DNA from: Lunularia cruciata
Lineage: Eukaryota; Streptophyta; Marchantiopsida; Lunulariales; Lunulariaceae
Direction of reading: 5' to 3'
Length of the DNA stretch: 64,000 bases
Assembly: GCA_948567375.1 (NCBI GenBank)
Contig: OX419761.1
Location: 29,612,243-29,676,242 of the forward strand
The position numbers and the translations under genes were made by a program. The notes beneath the pieces are model-generated. The model saw only the letters and a list, made by a program, of their open reading frames with translations, did not search any database and was not told the DNA's origin. Below are positions 33,000-43,660 of the stretch, piece after piece; the stretch's first letter is position 1; every line of letters starts with the position of its first letter.

Positions 33000-35369
33000 T
33001 TCTACTTTGGACTTATCTACAATTACTAAATCTTCTATTAATTCCATCATCTCTTTAGTTTGGACTGAAATTAAAGTCATGGGTAATCTATCTACATTCT
33101 TATTTTCTAACCCAATCTCTCTTAATGTCTTAGGTAACTCACCCAAAGACACCTACACTCCTACTTTTACACTTTGGACTTTGCATTTATATTCATCTCA
33201 CTACAAAGTTTATCCAAGTCTAATCTAACAAGATCTAATATGAGACTTACATTGTCTCTTATCTCCAACATCTTTTTGTCTACATGATCTCTCAAGCAAA
33301 TTAGAAGATTTTTGAAATCAACATCCTTTAACTTTCTCTTCCTTGTCTCCTACACCAACAACTTCAATTTGTGTAGTCTCACCCCCTCCAACTTAAACTT
33401 GGCATCAGAACTAAACGTCACCTTCAACTCCACAATGACTGCTTCTATTGAATTTGACTCTATCCTTAGAACTATTTTCTCCGTACTTCTATCTACTTCT
33501 AACTTGTTCCGATACATTGTCAACTCGTCCTCAAATTTTGCCTTCAATGGTTCCTTCTCTTCAACATACTGGATTAGTTGAGCTTCTACATTTCTAATCA
33601 AACCCCATAATCTGTCTTCCTCTTGATGTTTAATAGTCAGCTCCCCAAGCTTGATCCTTCTCCACTACACTCTTTCTTAGACTCTCCAGCTCTTGCTCCA
33701 TTATTGCTATGATTGCCCTTGAGTGTATGATTTTTAATTTTGCATTAGTGACTTCACTCTTCATCTTCTCAAATGATGCCTTCTGCTCCCTCAACTCTTC
33801 AATGCGCTTCAAGAAGTTCTCTTGCAAGGTATCAAAACTCTTCTTAGGAAGAACTACCTCAACTTGAAGTCATTTGGCTTCCTTCTCTCCTTGGGTTAGC
33901 TTACTCCTTAACTCCAAGGTCTCTTCACTCAAGTACCTCACTACTTGTAGCTCATCTCTCACTTTAGGATGATCCTTCTTCAACTCCGCTTTCTTTCTCT
34001 GTAGTTGCACCCACAAAGGACAAAACAATCTTTGATAGGTATTTGACTTCAGCATATCCTCCTTCATCATCCTCTTTGGTTGGCACTTCTTTGGCTGGTG
34101 CTTTACTCTAAAGATGTGATCTTTGTACCTTCAAGGTTACTCTATCCAAGCCTTCTCCTTCTTCTTCAACTTTGCTTGGCCTTGCAGCTACAACTTGCAC
34201 ACTTCTCTTTGATTGTGCTACCCTTGGAAATGATAAGGCAATCTCTCTTGATTGTTCATCTTCTAACTCAACTGCATGTAACTCTAGACAAGGCTCATCT
34301 TTTCCCTTCATGCAATTGATCGCCTCGTGGAACTCCCTTTCTTGTTCTCCAACAACATCCTCCTCCAATTGCTACACTTTGGATTCTCCCTCACTCTCAC
34401 TATTGGACTCCTCACTCTATAAAGTGAACTCTTCTTCTACTCTCAAGTCTTCATACTTCAACTTGGCTTCTTCTTTGTATTCTTCCTTTGAAGATGGATC
34501 CTTCACTACCACCATCTTTGGCTTTGAATTCAACTTGCTTGTCCTTTGTGGCTGTATTGGTTATATTCTTCCTTTGGTCTACTTCTCTTTCTTTGCATGG
34601 GGATGTCCACTAGCACTATCTTCTCCTTTCCGCTCTTGAGGTAGTGGTCATCGCCTTGACAGACCTGCTTGATGTAGTACTACTCATCCCCATCCACTTC
34701 TCTTAATAAATCAGGGTGAAAGTAGGACACCATCTTTCCTCTCTCCTCTAAGCTGAGTAAGTTTAATCTGAAGTAGGATCAAGTTACAAAGGGTATGAAG
34801 TAATGGGGCGGCATATTCATTCTCCAATGTGTAATCATCTGACTTACTTGCTAGTGTAAACACTTAGCCCAATCTATTGCCTCTTTTGTAAAATTTTGGT
34901 GAAAGAATACCACTTGCTGCATTGTTACGTAAGTGATTTGCTCTAGCTTAAACATGGCCATCATCATGTTGACGATCCTCCTTTGTATGGGGTCTTTATA
35001 ACTATTTACCTTATACCTATTCTTGGTGTGAGGTCTATTGAAAGGATTCTTCACCTTGGGGATTTCTTCTAAAGAATCTCCTTTCCAATAGAAGTTGATT
35101 CCTCCTACTTCCTTTGCTTTGCTCTCCAAGACTAATCTCAATATGACTTAGTCCATTGAAATGGATTTCCTTTCTTCCCTTTTGTCTTGGAATTTTCTTT
35201 GCAATTATTGGTATCAATTTCTGCCATGAACCCTAAAAAGCTCAAATTCCAATTCCAGGCCAAAAAGGTGATGGAAAGTCTGCTCAAGACTTTGATCCTT
35301 GCACACTACAGCTAAGCAATGAACTACAAGACCCCTCACTGCATTCTGCTTACTTCCCTTTGAGGCCAT
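33000..35369 (-). mobile_element. Coiled-coil element relic, related to the 7-15 kb pair
   Basis: Minus-strand frames start at an ATG at 35369 (MASKGSKQNAVRGLVVHCLA) and continue with RLVLESKAKEVGG, DPIQRRIVNMMMAMFKLEQ, ITYVTMQQVVFFHQNF and AIDWAKCLH. Downstream they become long charged coiled-coil fragments at 33630-34070 (RKKAELKKDHPKVRDELQ, RIEELREQKASFEKMK, EQELESLRKSVVEKDQAW). The FKLEQITYVTMQQVVFF block resembles FKSKKIAYANLNQAIFF of the 7-9 kb copy, suggesting one broader family. It may be the plant transposon protein type found beside retroelements. Several stops; ends unknown. Confidence 0.45.
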
Positions 35370-36061
35370 TTTGTGCTTCCTCACTCTTGATCTCTAAAAG
35401 ATCAAAGCTTCACCAAAACCTGAGATTCTGACTCCTTTAGGACAACTATTGAGAGGCATAGGATATTGTCATGATATTTCAGAATTCCCTCAACAAAGTC
35501 TCAATCTTATAGTGTTTTGCTGATTGGTCATTCTTCAGTCAATCTTCAATTGACACACCAATTCTATGTGTTTGTTTTCTATCACTCTCAATGTCATCTT
35601 GATCCCGAGGTAGTCTCTTTCTTTACCCATACTTTCTTCATTAGCTAGACTTGAGGAAAAGTTGTTACAAGTTCTTCGCATACAATAAAAGTCCTCTATT
35701 TTTAGATCCATACTTTCATCCATCCGACTCAAGTCCTTTTGACTCTAACCCAAGGTTAACTTAGGGTCTATGCAAAACACACAATTCTTCTTTTTTCTTC
35801 CACATTTAGCCTTCCTTCAGCTTTAACAACACTCTTCTTCTTTAAAACTCAAAACTCAAAAATATGGGTATCACACCCACTATGGCATACCTAATGGTGC
35901 AAATGGTGCAAGAGACAATAGGTCCCACCATGTAATCAATACTCTCAACATGAAATCTAACTACCAACAAGTAATCTATGAGTAACTACCAAAGTACTTG
36001 TGACTACCAACACACTACTACTCTAGTGTTTGAACAATCTAACTTCAACACCACAAATGTC
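35370..36061. other. Spacer with LTR-like repeat fragment
   Basis: No gene. 35880-36066 matches 18340-18535 (see the cluster there) and is cut at 36066 by the insertion of the nested gypsy elements. Confidence 0.45.
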
Positions 36062-36066
36062 ATGAT

Positions 36067-36369
36067 TGTAACAATATGGAGTCTAGTGATGAAGTTATTT
36101 TAAGCTAAAAAAATAGCAAATAAGCCAAATTTGCCTAGAATATTCCAAAAGTATCTAGGAAGCTTCTGGGCTAGCTTAGCTTGCATGCCAAGTAGGTGAC
36201 TTTTAGATGGAAGCTTCTTGAGAAGCTTCCTAGTTAACTTGGCTTGCACTCCAAGAAAGCGGCTTAAGGAAACTTTTTGAGAAGTTTCTCAAGAGCCTTA
36301 TATGCTCCCTATAAATACCAAAACCAAAGCTCATGCTAGGCATTTGGAGTTTTCTATACTCAAGTGTTC
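36067..36369 (+). repeat. G2 5' LTR, left part
   Basis: Begins TGTAACAATATGGAG and runs through a TATA-type CTATAAATAC (near 36309) to CAAGTGTTC, where G1 was inserted. It continues at 41982. Several GAAGCTTC-type motifs lie upstream of the TATA box. It matches the 3' LTR at 46772-47164. Confidence 0.9.
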
Positions 36370-36783
36370 TGTAAAAGACCAAATCCAAGGAGAGAAATAG
36401 GAGAATGGAAACTCACATTGGGACACTTGAATGAGGGAAAACTCCAAATACCTAGCATGAGCTTTGGCTTTGGTAGTTATAGGTAGCATACAAGGCCCTT
36501 GAGAAGCTTCCTCAAGCCACTTTCTTAGAGTGCAAGCCAAGTTAACTAGAAAGCTTCTCAAGAAGCTTCCTTCTAGAAGCCACCTACGTGGCATGCAAGC
36601 TAAGCTAGTTGGAAGCTTCTAGAAGCTTCCTTCTAGAAGCTACTTACTTGAGGTGCAAGCTAAGCTAGCCAAGAAGCTTCCCAAGAAGCTTTCTAGATAC
36701 TTTCAAAATATTCTAGGCTAATTTATCTTATGTGCTACTTTGTAAGCCCGACTAACTTCATTGCTAAACTCCATATTGTTACA
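36370..36783 (-). repeat. G1 3' LTR
   Basis: 414 bp. On the plus strand it reads TGTAAAAGACC to CCATATTGTTACA. It carries the strict four-module heat-shock-type array GAAGCTTCTAGAAGCTTC at 36612-36629 plus further GAAGCTTC motifs. Together with the adjoining G2 LTR part in opposite orientation (36067-36369) it forms a long head-to-head inverted repeat. Confidence 0.95.
36612..36629. promoter_or_regulatory. Heat-shock-element-like array in G1 LTR
   Basis: GAAGCTTCTAGAAGCTTC fits the alternating GAA-nn-TTC-nn-GAA-nn-TTC pattern bound by heat shock factor trimers, with all four modules exact. The other LTR of the same element has three exact modules at 41819-41834. Function is inferred from the pattern and its position in U3. 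Confidence 0.55.
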
Positions 36784-36799
36784 TATTCCCCCGTTGCTA

Positions 36800-37010
36800 G
36801 TTGGTGACGTCCTCGTTGCCAGTGAAGCTTCATATTCTTAGATGGCCATCTATGCATTCTGGAGGTGAGAAAGAGGTTCCTATGTGGCATCATGAAGGGT
36901 ATACCCTTTCCAAAGGACCTTGTACTTCGTATGTTGGCGACGACCTTGTTGAAGATAGCGACGCGCAAGGATATGATCAACTTTGTACTCCTCATGATCA
37001 TTGATAGGGA
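36800..37010 (-). pseudogene. G1 chromodomain region
   Basis: Read on the minus strand: KVDHILARRYLQ, then TKYKVLWKGYTLHDAT, stop, EPLSHLQNA, stop, MAI. This is a chromodomain (aromatic residues in YKVLWKGY, the later T-W-E position and an N-A-x-x-A-I helix), used by chromoviruses to target integration to marked chromatin. The Trp of ATWEP has become TAG (TGG to TAG), and two Gln codons have become TAG and TAA. All are G-to-A or C-to-T transitions. Confidence 0.85.
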
Positions 37011-37299
37011 CAGGAAGACTATAGGTTGGACTCAAGAGGAAAAGGAAGAGGGATTAGGAACAAAGGGTTTCAACTTGGAAACATGAAAGATAAGGTGGAT
37101 ACGCATGTGACAAGGCAAGGCAAGTCGATAAGCAATTGGAGAGACAATTTGGGTGATATCAAAGGGTCCTATCCAATTAGGGGCAAGTTTACAAACTTGG
37201 GTATCAAGTGAGAGAGAGAGGTTACTAAAGGATAGCATGACTTTATCACCAACTTCAAAGGTGAGATCACAACGATGGTGTTACGCATATTGTTTATGG

Positions 37300-38200
37300 C
37301 AATTCTGAGCAACAAGGAAGTGAGACTTGGCTTGTTGGAGAGATTGGGATATAGTGGTCAAGAATGTGGAAGTATGAGGAACCTGAGATGGAGGGGAAGC
37401 AAGAAGAGAATCTGGAACAAGCGGATCTTGGCCAAAATTGAGAAAGAAAATCCGGTGCTTGCCTGTTTGGAATTGTTATAGGCAAATTTTGCAGCGGCAA
37501 GACATTCATCCCAATTTGTATGGTGGACATTGACAAAGGTACGCAACATATCCTCCAATGTACAATTTGCACTTGGTTTGTCCATCAGTTTGATGATGAT
37601 AGGTTGTGGACAAAGCAAGCTTGGTGTCGAGTATCTAGAAGAGTGTTTGCCAAAACTTCCTGGTAAATCGAGGATCACGGTCGGAGATGAGTACACATGG
37701 CATCCCATGATGCTTGAAGACATTGTCGAAGTAGATTTGCACTAAGGTTGGAGCATCCACGGTATCACAGGTTGGTGCCAAGTGGATTTGCTTATTAAGC
37801 TTATCCACAAACACCACGATTGCAATGTGTCCTTGTTTCGTCTTTGACAAGGATGTGATGAGATCCAAGCTCACATGCACCCAGCAAGCAGATGGAACGG
37901 CAAGTGGTTGAAGGAGTCCACTCGGCTTCTGGTTGGTAGCCTTATTACGTTGGCAGCTCTCACACAATTGGACAAATTCTTGAACATCTCGTGTCATGTT
38001 GGGCCACCACCATTGACGTTGGAGGGTACCCAAGATCTCATCCACACCCATGTGACCAACAATAGGTAAATCATGGGCTTTTTGAAGGCACATAAGTTGA
38101 AAATCACTTTTGGCTAGAACATAGATCCGGTCCGCATGTAATAAAAGGCCTTCCTTGAAGGAGAAGGTGTTGTACTCCTTGTCACCTGTTGTTAGATGAC
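37300..38200 (-). pseudogene. G1 integrase
   Basis: Inserts the element's cDNA. The large minus-strand frame 37635-38456 has the HHCC zinc-binding N-terminus: His128 and His135 (AHDLPIVGHMGVDE) and Cys165 and Cys168 (CESCQRNK). It also has the first two catalytic acids, Asp198 (VSLDLITSL) and Asp259 (ISDRDPRF). A frameshift follows; the rest continues in another frame at 37358-37723 with NWDECLAAAKFAYNNSKQAS, typical of the core's end. RNase H sequence lies at the start of the same frame (DALSRQPDLKS). Confidence 0.9.
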
Positions 38201-38299
38201 CATGTACCATCTGGAAGAAGGGATCTTGTTGTAGAGCTAACCAAAACTCATTATGGATCTTGGGGTCAATTGACACTATTGTAATTGCTGCTACGATGA

Positions 38300-39841
38300 G
38301 AGGAAGAGACTTCAAATCAGGTTGTCGTGATAGAGCATCAGGGATGACATGGAACCAACATGGTTTGTACTCAAGTTTGATGTCAAACAATTGGAGTTGC
38401 TCTTCCCATTGATGATGTTGACTCTTCATGTGCTCCAGGTGTAAGGTCTGCAACAATGGCTTGTGATCAGTTTACATGATCACTTGTTTCCCCAAGAGAT
38501 AATGCCTCCATACCTTGGTGACATATACCATTGCAATTTGTTCACGATCTCAAGCAGAGTAATTTTTTTCAGCTATATTTAGTTGGTGAGACACAAAGGC
38601 AATGGGATGTAGTCCATCTGGGAATTCCTATTGCAACACAGCTCCAATTGCAAAGTTAGAAGCATCAAAATCAACCACACAAGGTAGTTGAGGATCATAT
38701 GGTTGAAGAATGGGTCTTGAAGACACCATATGCTTTAAATTCTGGAATGCTTCTTCATGCTTGGTGTTCCACTGGAAGCTTGAGTTCTTTCCCAAGAGGT
38801 CAGTCAATGGTGCAGCCACATGAGCATAATAGTGAATGAACCACCGGTAAAAACTGGCCAATCCATTGAATGCTTGTACTTTTGTAGCATACTTTGGGGT
38901 AGGCCAATCAGTAATGGCCTTGATCTTTTCTTCTTCCATCTTGATCTCCTCTGATGAGATCTTATGACCCAAGAAGGTAACCTCCTTCTACCAAAAGGCA
39001 CACTTTGACTTCTTGTAGTAAAATTTCCATCGTCATAGTCGTCTTAGGACTTCTTGCACATGATTCATGTGCTCTACCTTTGTCTTGCTATAGATTAAGA
39101 TATCATCCAAGAACACCACCACGGACTGATCCAATAGTCCATCCAACACCCGATGCATCTGATCCATGAAAAATGTTAGAGCATTAGTGAGTCTGAAAGG
39201 TAAAACTCTCCACTCAAAATGCCCATACCTTGTGCGAAAGGTAGTCTTTTGCATATCCTCTCTATCAATCAGAATTTGCCAATAACCACTGTGAAGATCC
39301 AACTTGGAAAAGTAACATGTCCACTTAGTTGATCAAGCAAGTCATCAATCCGAGGCAAGGGATATGCATTCTTCACGGTTTGCTTATTGAGCCCACAGTA
39401 ATCAATACAAAAACAAAGTCCTCCATCCTTCTTTGGAACAAATAGTACCGGTGTTCTCCAAGGAGAGGTACTTTGTCGTATGAAGTCCTTCTCCAACAAC
39501 TCTATAAGTGTTGTTTGCAACTCCTCCAATTCCTTTGGTGAGAGCCGATAGATCGGTCTACTCACTAGATTACTCCTTGGCAATAACTCGATCTTGAAGA
39601 GCATACCTCGATCAGAGGGTAATCCCTTTGGCAGATCCTCCAGAAACACGTCTGCAAACTCCTGAACTATCCAATCAACCATTGCTTTATGAGGCTCTTG
39701 GCCTTCCTCAGATTGTTCTTGTGCCATCGGCTTGATCCACACCACAAATATAGACTTATCTTCTTCCAAAGCTTGCTCTATGGTTGCTTTACTAACAAAC
39801 TTCCCTTCTAGGGACTCATCTCTCTTCCAAGCTTGCTCCAT
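38300..39841 (-). pseudogene. G1 reverse transcriptase and RNase H
   Basis: Three overlapping minus-strand frames carry the full RT. 39269-39841 has [42 protein letters not shown] and [19 protein letters not shown]. 39033-39302 has [14 protein letters not shown] and the catalytic [10 protein letters not shown] (DD near 39102-39107). 38628-38972 has the thumb region (AFNGLASFYRWFIHYYA) and the start of RNase H (VVDFDASNFAIGAVLQ). RNase H continues to DALSRQPD near 38310. Frameshifts occur between frames, so no functional protein is made. The sequence is otherwise close to intact, consistent with a fairly recent insertion. Confidence 0.93.
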
Positions 39842-39940
39842 GGTTGCCTCCTTGGAAAACTTCCCATCTTGGGACTCATCTCCCTTTGAGGTTTGCTCTA
39901 TGGCTACCTTCTCAACAAATTTCCCATCTTGGGACTAATT
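39720..39940 (-). repeat. Three ~20-residue repeats in the G1 polyprotein linker
   Basis: Between protease and RT the minus-strand frame repeats a unit of about 20-22 residues: [31 protein letters not shown] and [19 protein letters not shown]. The G2 element has the same linker with fewer units ([19 protein letters not shown] near 43770). Confidence 0.8.
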
Positions 39941-40059
39941 ATTCTTAGGTGTCTTACTTAGAGGTGCCAGACAACCTAATTGGAAATTCCTACCTTGGTG
40001 TTGTACTTGAATTTGTCGTTGGGTCCAATCAAATTGAACCTTATAACGTTCAAGCCAAG

Positions 40060-40390
40060 GTAGACCCAAAATGATATCATAGTGTAGAGGTGCCACTACG
40101 AACCTCATACACTCTTAATACTCCTTCCCAATCTTGAAGGTAACAGGATGCAAGGTGCGGAATGCAAAACTCTTTCTACCATCCGCCATCATCAAACTAC
40201 TTCCAATCATTTGCTTGAGAGGAATACCCAATCCCTTTGCTACTTGCATAGACATGCAACTCTCTGAACTTCTAGAATCAACCAAAATCCTACAACCCCA
40301 ATTATGGTACCTTGCAAGTGAAGCAAACTTGCATAGGTCAAGCCTTCAATCCCATTGGAACTAATCAAGCTCCCAGTAGGCAGCTCAAAA
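40060..40390 (-). pseudogene. G1 protease with altered active site
   Basis: The aspartic protease processes the polyprotein. The minus-strand translation reads GCRILVDSRSSESCMSMQVA, then FKIGKEY, and finally LHYDIILGLPWLE, the classic ILG flap/core motif. The catalytic triad expected as D-S/T-G reads D-S-R (GAT TCT AGA at 40279-40271). The same D-S-R occurs in G2. Confidence 0.8.
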
Positions 40391-41299
40391 TCTCCTACTA
40401 GGATTCCTTGTTTCTTTGATCATTCCGCTCCACAACCTTTACTTGGGCAACTTTTCAAGGTTGTCCATTCTTGAGCGTACATTCAGCAATGCAATGCCCC
40501 ACTTGGCAACAATAAAACAACCACCATTTTGTCACAGTTTCTCTCTATCTAGCATGCCAAGTTGTCTTTGTTGAATGGCATCAATCTCCATTGGTGATGG
40601 CTCCTCCACTTGTGTGTAGTGTATTGGTAGGCTCTGTGGAGGTTGCATTCAAGACCAAGTTGTTGCCACCAAGGAATCAAAACGTTCGACCAACCGCATC
40701 GCTTCCTCCAAGTGTTATGGCTCTTGCATGGTTACCTCTAATTTGGTTCTCGCCTTCAAGCCCCTCACAATTTGATCCAGACCTTCACCTTCCAATATAT
40801 CTGGAATTTGCATGATGGTGTTTTGAAACTACGTGATGTAACTTCTTACAGAGCCAATCTGTTTCAACTCTGCCAACTTATCCTGTGCAGCTTGTGTAAC
40901 ATTTATAGCTTGGAATTGACTAATTATTGCGCTCTTGAATTCTGCCTATGTCAAGATTGGTGCAACAATTTGTCATTCAGCTCGCTCTACTTGGAATCTC
41001 CATCATAACTTTGCTACTCCATCCAATTGGCTAGAAACCAAGAGAATCTATTTTTGCTCGTCTTGTAGATTGGTAGCTTCAAAATAACGTTCACAATCAA
41101 ACACAGAATTCTCTACTGCACCCAGAAGATTCTTGCCTTCAAATACCTTGGGTTTAGGGAATCTGATCTGATCTTCTCCTCCTCGAATTGGTACTTTCTC
41201 CACTTGCTTTTGTCGTCAAAGATCTTGTTCATCCAACAATTGAGTAAGGTGCTTTATTTGTTGCTGCATAGCAAGGATAACATCGAGTATTGCCGCCAT
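40391..41299 (-). pseudogene. G1 gag, broken
   Basis: Starts at ATG 41299 (MAAILDVILAMQQQIKHL). Gag core blocks follow: IRFPKPKVFEGKN, VFDCERYFEATNLQ, GVAKLWWRFQVERA, DKLAELKQIGSVRSY, GLKARTKLEV and HLEEAMRLVERFDSLV. No intact zinc knuckle is visible (one Cys/His stretch near 40480 is degraded). Several stops. A 74-codon frame upstream at 41333-41557 lies in the leader and has a degraded counterpart in G2. Confidence 0.85.
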
Positions 41300-41570
41300 G
41301 GTTGCTACTCTATCACACCACTCTTAATCTATCTAATTTATTAACACATAGAAACAACACATCCACCGTTCTTCATAAGTTACAACCGGAAGCACCAAGG
41401 GTTCCTCAGATATGGTAATCATATGCAAAAAATCTTGTCCAAAGTGTGAGGTGATGAATTGTGTGAAACAATGCTTGGGTAGTACTTGGACGAAAAAATC
41501 CCAATGGTTTGGTGGAAGTGGATTTGGTGGTCCATAAATTCTATCCATCCCATTCATGCTCTAATACCAA

Positions 41571-41976
41571 TGTAAAAGACCAAATCCAAGGAGAGAAATA
41601 GGAGAATGGAAACTCACATTGGGACACTTGAATGAGGGAAAACTCCAAATGCTTAGCATGAGCTTTGGCATTTATAGGTAGCATACAAGGCCCTTGAGAA
41701 GCTTCTCAAGAAGCTTCCTCAAGCCGCTTTCTTAGAGTGCAAGCCAAGTTAACTAGGAAGCTTCTCAAGAAGCTTCCTTCTAGAAGCCGTCTACTTGGCG
41801 TGCAAGCTAAGCTAGTTGGAAGCTTCTAGAAGCTACTTACTTGAGGTGCAAGCTAAGCTAGTCGTGACGCTTCCCAAGAAGCTTCCTAGATACTTCCGGA
41901 ATATTCTAGGCTAATTTGTCTTATGTGCTACTTCGTAAGCCCGACTAACTTTATTGCTAAACTCCATATTGTTACA
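41571..41976 (-). repeat. G1 5' LTR
   Basis: 406 bp, TGTAAAAGACC to GTTACA on the plus strand. On the element strand a TATA box (CTATAAATG, plus 41668-41677) lies after the GAAGCTTC-rich U3. It differs from the 3' LTR by roughly 20 substitutions, mostly transitions, and a few short indels. Confidence 0.95.
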
Positions 41977-41981
41977 TGTTC

Positions 41982-42024
41982 TAAGTCATCTTCCATTATC
42001 TTTCCTTGGTCTTGGTATTTTACA
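41982..42024 (+). repeat. G2 5' LTR, right part
   Basis: TAAGTCATCTTCC to CTTGGTATTTTACA completes the LTR interrupted at 36369; it matches the end of the 3' LTR (TTCCATTTTCTCTCCTTGG, then TTTTACA). The degenerate primer-binding site follows directly. Confidence 0.9.
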
Positions 42025-42292
42025 TTAATATCAAAGCAAGAATGGAATGATGGAATTTATGACCACCAAATCATTTTTGCCAAAAAATTGGGATTTTTGC
42101 ATCTAGGTACTACCCAAGCATCATTTCACATAGTTCATCACCTCATGCTTTGGGCAAGATTTTTTGAATACAAGTACCTTGTCAAAAGAACCCTTGGTAC
42201 TTTTGGTTGTAACTTATGGAGAACGATGGACATGTTGCATCTATGTGTAAATAAATAAGATAGATTGCAAGTGGTGTGATAGAGTAGTATCT

Positions 42293-43300
42293 ATGGCGGC
42301 AATACCCGAGGTTATCATTACTATGCAACAACAAATCAAGAACCTTACTTGATTGTTGGATGAATGAGACAATCAACAACAAGAGCACATAGAGAGAGTA
42401 CCAGTTTGAGAAGGAGAAGACCGGATCCAATTTCCAAAAATCTTCAAAAATCTTCAAATCTTCAAAGGTTTTTGAAGGCAAGAATCTCTTGAGTGCAATG
42501 GATAATTTTGTGTTTGACTACAAATATTATTTTGAAACCACAAATCTTCAAGATAAATAAAAATAAATTCTCTTGGCTTCCAACCAAGTGGATGGAGTAG
42601 CAAAACTATGGTGGCAATTCCGAGTGGAGCAAGTGGAATGGAAACTTGTTGCACCAATCTTGACATAAGAAAAAATTCAAGAGTGAAATAATTGGTCAAT
42701 TCCAAGGTATAAATGCCACATGAGTTGCACAAGATAGATTTACAAAGTTGAAATAGACTAGCTTTGTAAGAAGTTACATCAAGCAATTCCAAAACACCAT
42801 CATGCAAATTCTAGATATACTGGAAGGTGAAGCTCTAGATTGATTTGTGAGGGGCTTGAAGTCACAAACCAAATTAGAGGTAACCATATGAGAGCCATAA
42901 CACTTGGAGGAAATCATGCGGTTGGCCAAACACTTTGATTCCTTGGTTGCAAGAACTTGGTCTTGACCTTGACCTCCAAAAAACCTACCAATGCACTACA
43001 CATGGATGGAAGAGCCGGTACCAATGGAGATTACTGCCATTCAATAGAGACCACTTGGCACTACAAATAGAGAAAAACTATGGCAAAATGGTGGTTGTTG
43101 TTTCTATTGTTGCCAAATTGGACATTGCATTGCTGAATGTCCACTCAAGAATGGGCGACCTTGACAAGTCACCCATGTGGAGTTTGTGGAGCAGAATGAT
43201 CAAGAAACAAGGAATCCTAATAGGAGATTTTGAGCCACCTACAAGGAACTTGATTGGTTCCAATGGGATTGAAAGCTCAACCTATGCAAGTTTGCTTCAC
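42293..43300 (+). pseudogene. G2 gag, heavily decayed
   Basis: Begins MAAIPEVIITMQQQIKNL at ATG 42293, parallel to the G1 gag start. Recognisable pieces include IQFPKIFK and SNSKTPSCKF-like remnants, plus a later 153-codon frame (42935-43396) in the wrong frame for gag. Stops are frequent. Several CAG-to-TAG changes relative to G1. Confidence 0.7.
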
Positions 43301-43309
43301 TTGCAAGGT

Positions 43310-43660
43310 ATGATATCTGATTGGGGTTGTAAGATTTTGGTTGAAAGATTTTGGTTGATTCAAGAAGTTCAAAAAATTGCTTGTCCATGCAATTAGCAAA
43401 TGAATTACATAATTTAATCAAGCCAATTATTGGAAGTAGATTGATGATGGCGGATTGTAGAAAGGGTTTTGCATTTTGTACCTTGCATCTTGTTACCTTC
43501 AAGATCGAGAAAGAGTACTTGGAGTGTATGAGTTTTTATGTGGTACCTCTACACTATGATATCATTCTAGGTCTACCTTGGCTTGAACATCATAAGGTTC
43601 AATTTGATTGGAACCAACAAAAAATTCAAGTACAACACCAAGGTAGGAATTTTTGATTAG
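43310..43660 (+). pseudogene. G2 protease with a 14 bp frameshifting duplication
   Basis: The sequence AAGATTTTGGTTGA is repeated exactly (43331-43344 and 43345-43358), shifting the frame just before the active site. Downstream the frame reads VDSRSSKNCLSMQLANELHN, then FKIEKEYLECMSF and LHYDIILGLPWLEHHKVQF. The active-site triad is D-S-R (43357-43365), as in G1. Confidence 0.85.

Larger units (their letters stand above)
36365..41981 (-). mobile_element. Inner Ty3/gypsy chromovirus G1 with target duplication TGTTC
   Basis: Minus-oriented, 36370-41976 (5607 bp), flanked by TGTTC at 36365-36369 and 41977-41981, inserted in the 5' LTR of G2. LTRs are 36370-36783 (3') and 41571-41976 (5'), each TG..CA with TGTAA/TTACA ends. 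They are about 95% identical by eye, with two or three small indels. Next to the 5' LTR is the primer-binding site TTGGTATTAGAGC (41558-41570), initiator-tRNA-Met type. Next to the 3' LTR is a polypurine tract ACGGGGGAATA (36784-36794). Internal order on the minus strand: gag, protease, RT, RNase H, integrase, chromodomain. Confidence 0.95.

Noticed and set aside
34172..34639. A 155-codon plus-strand serine-rich frame
   Set aside because: Reverse shadow of the minus-strand coiled-coil element, where Glu/Lys codons read as Ser/Leu on the other strand.
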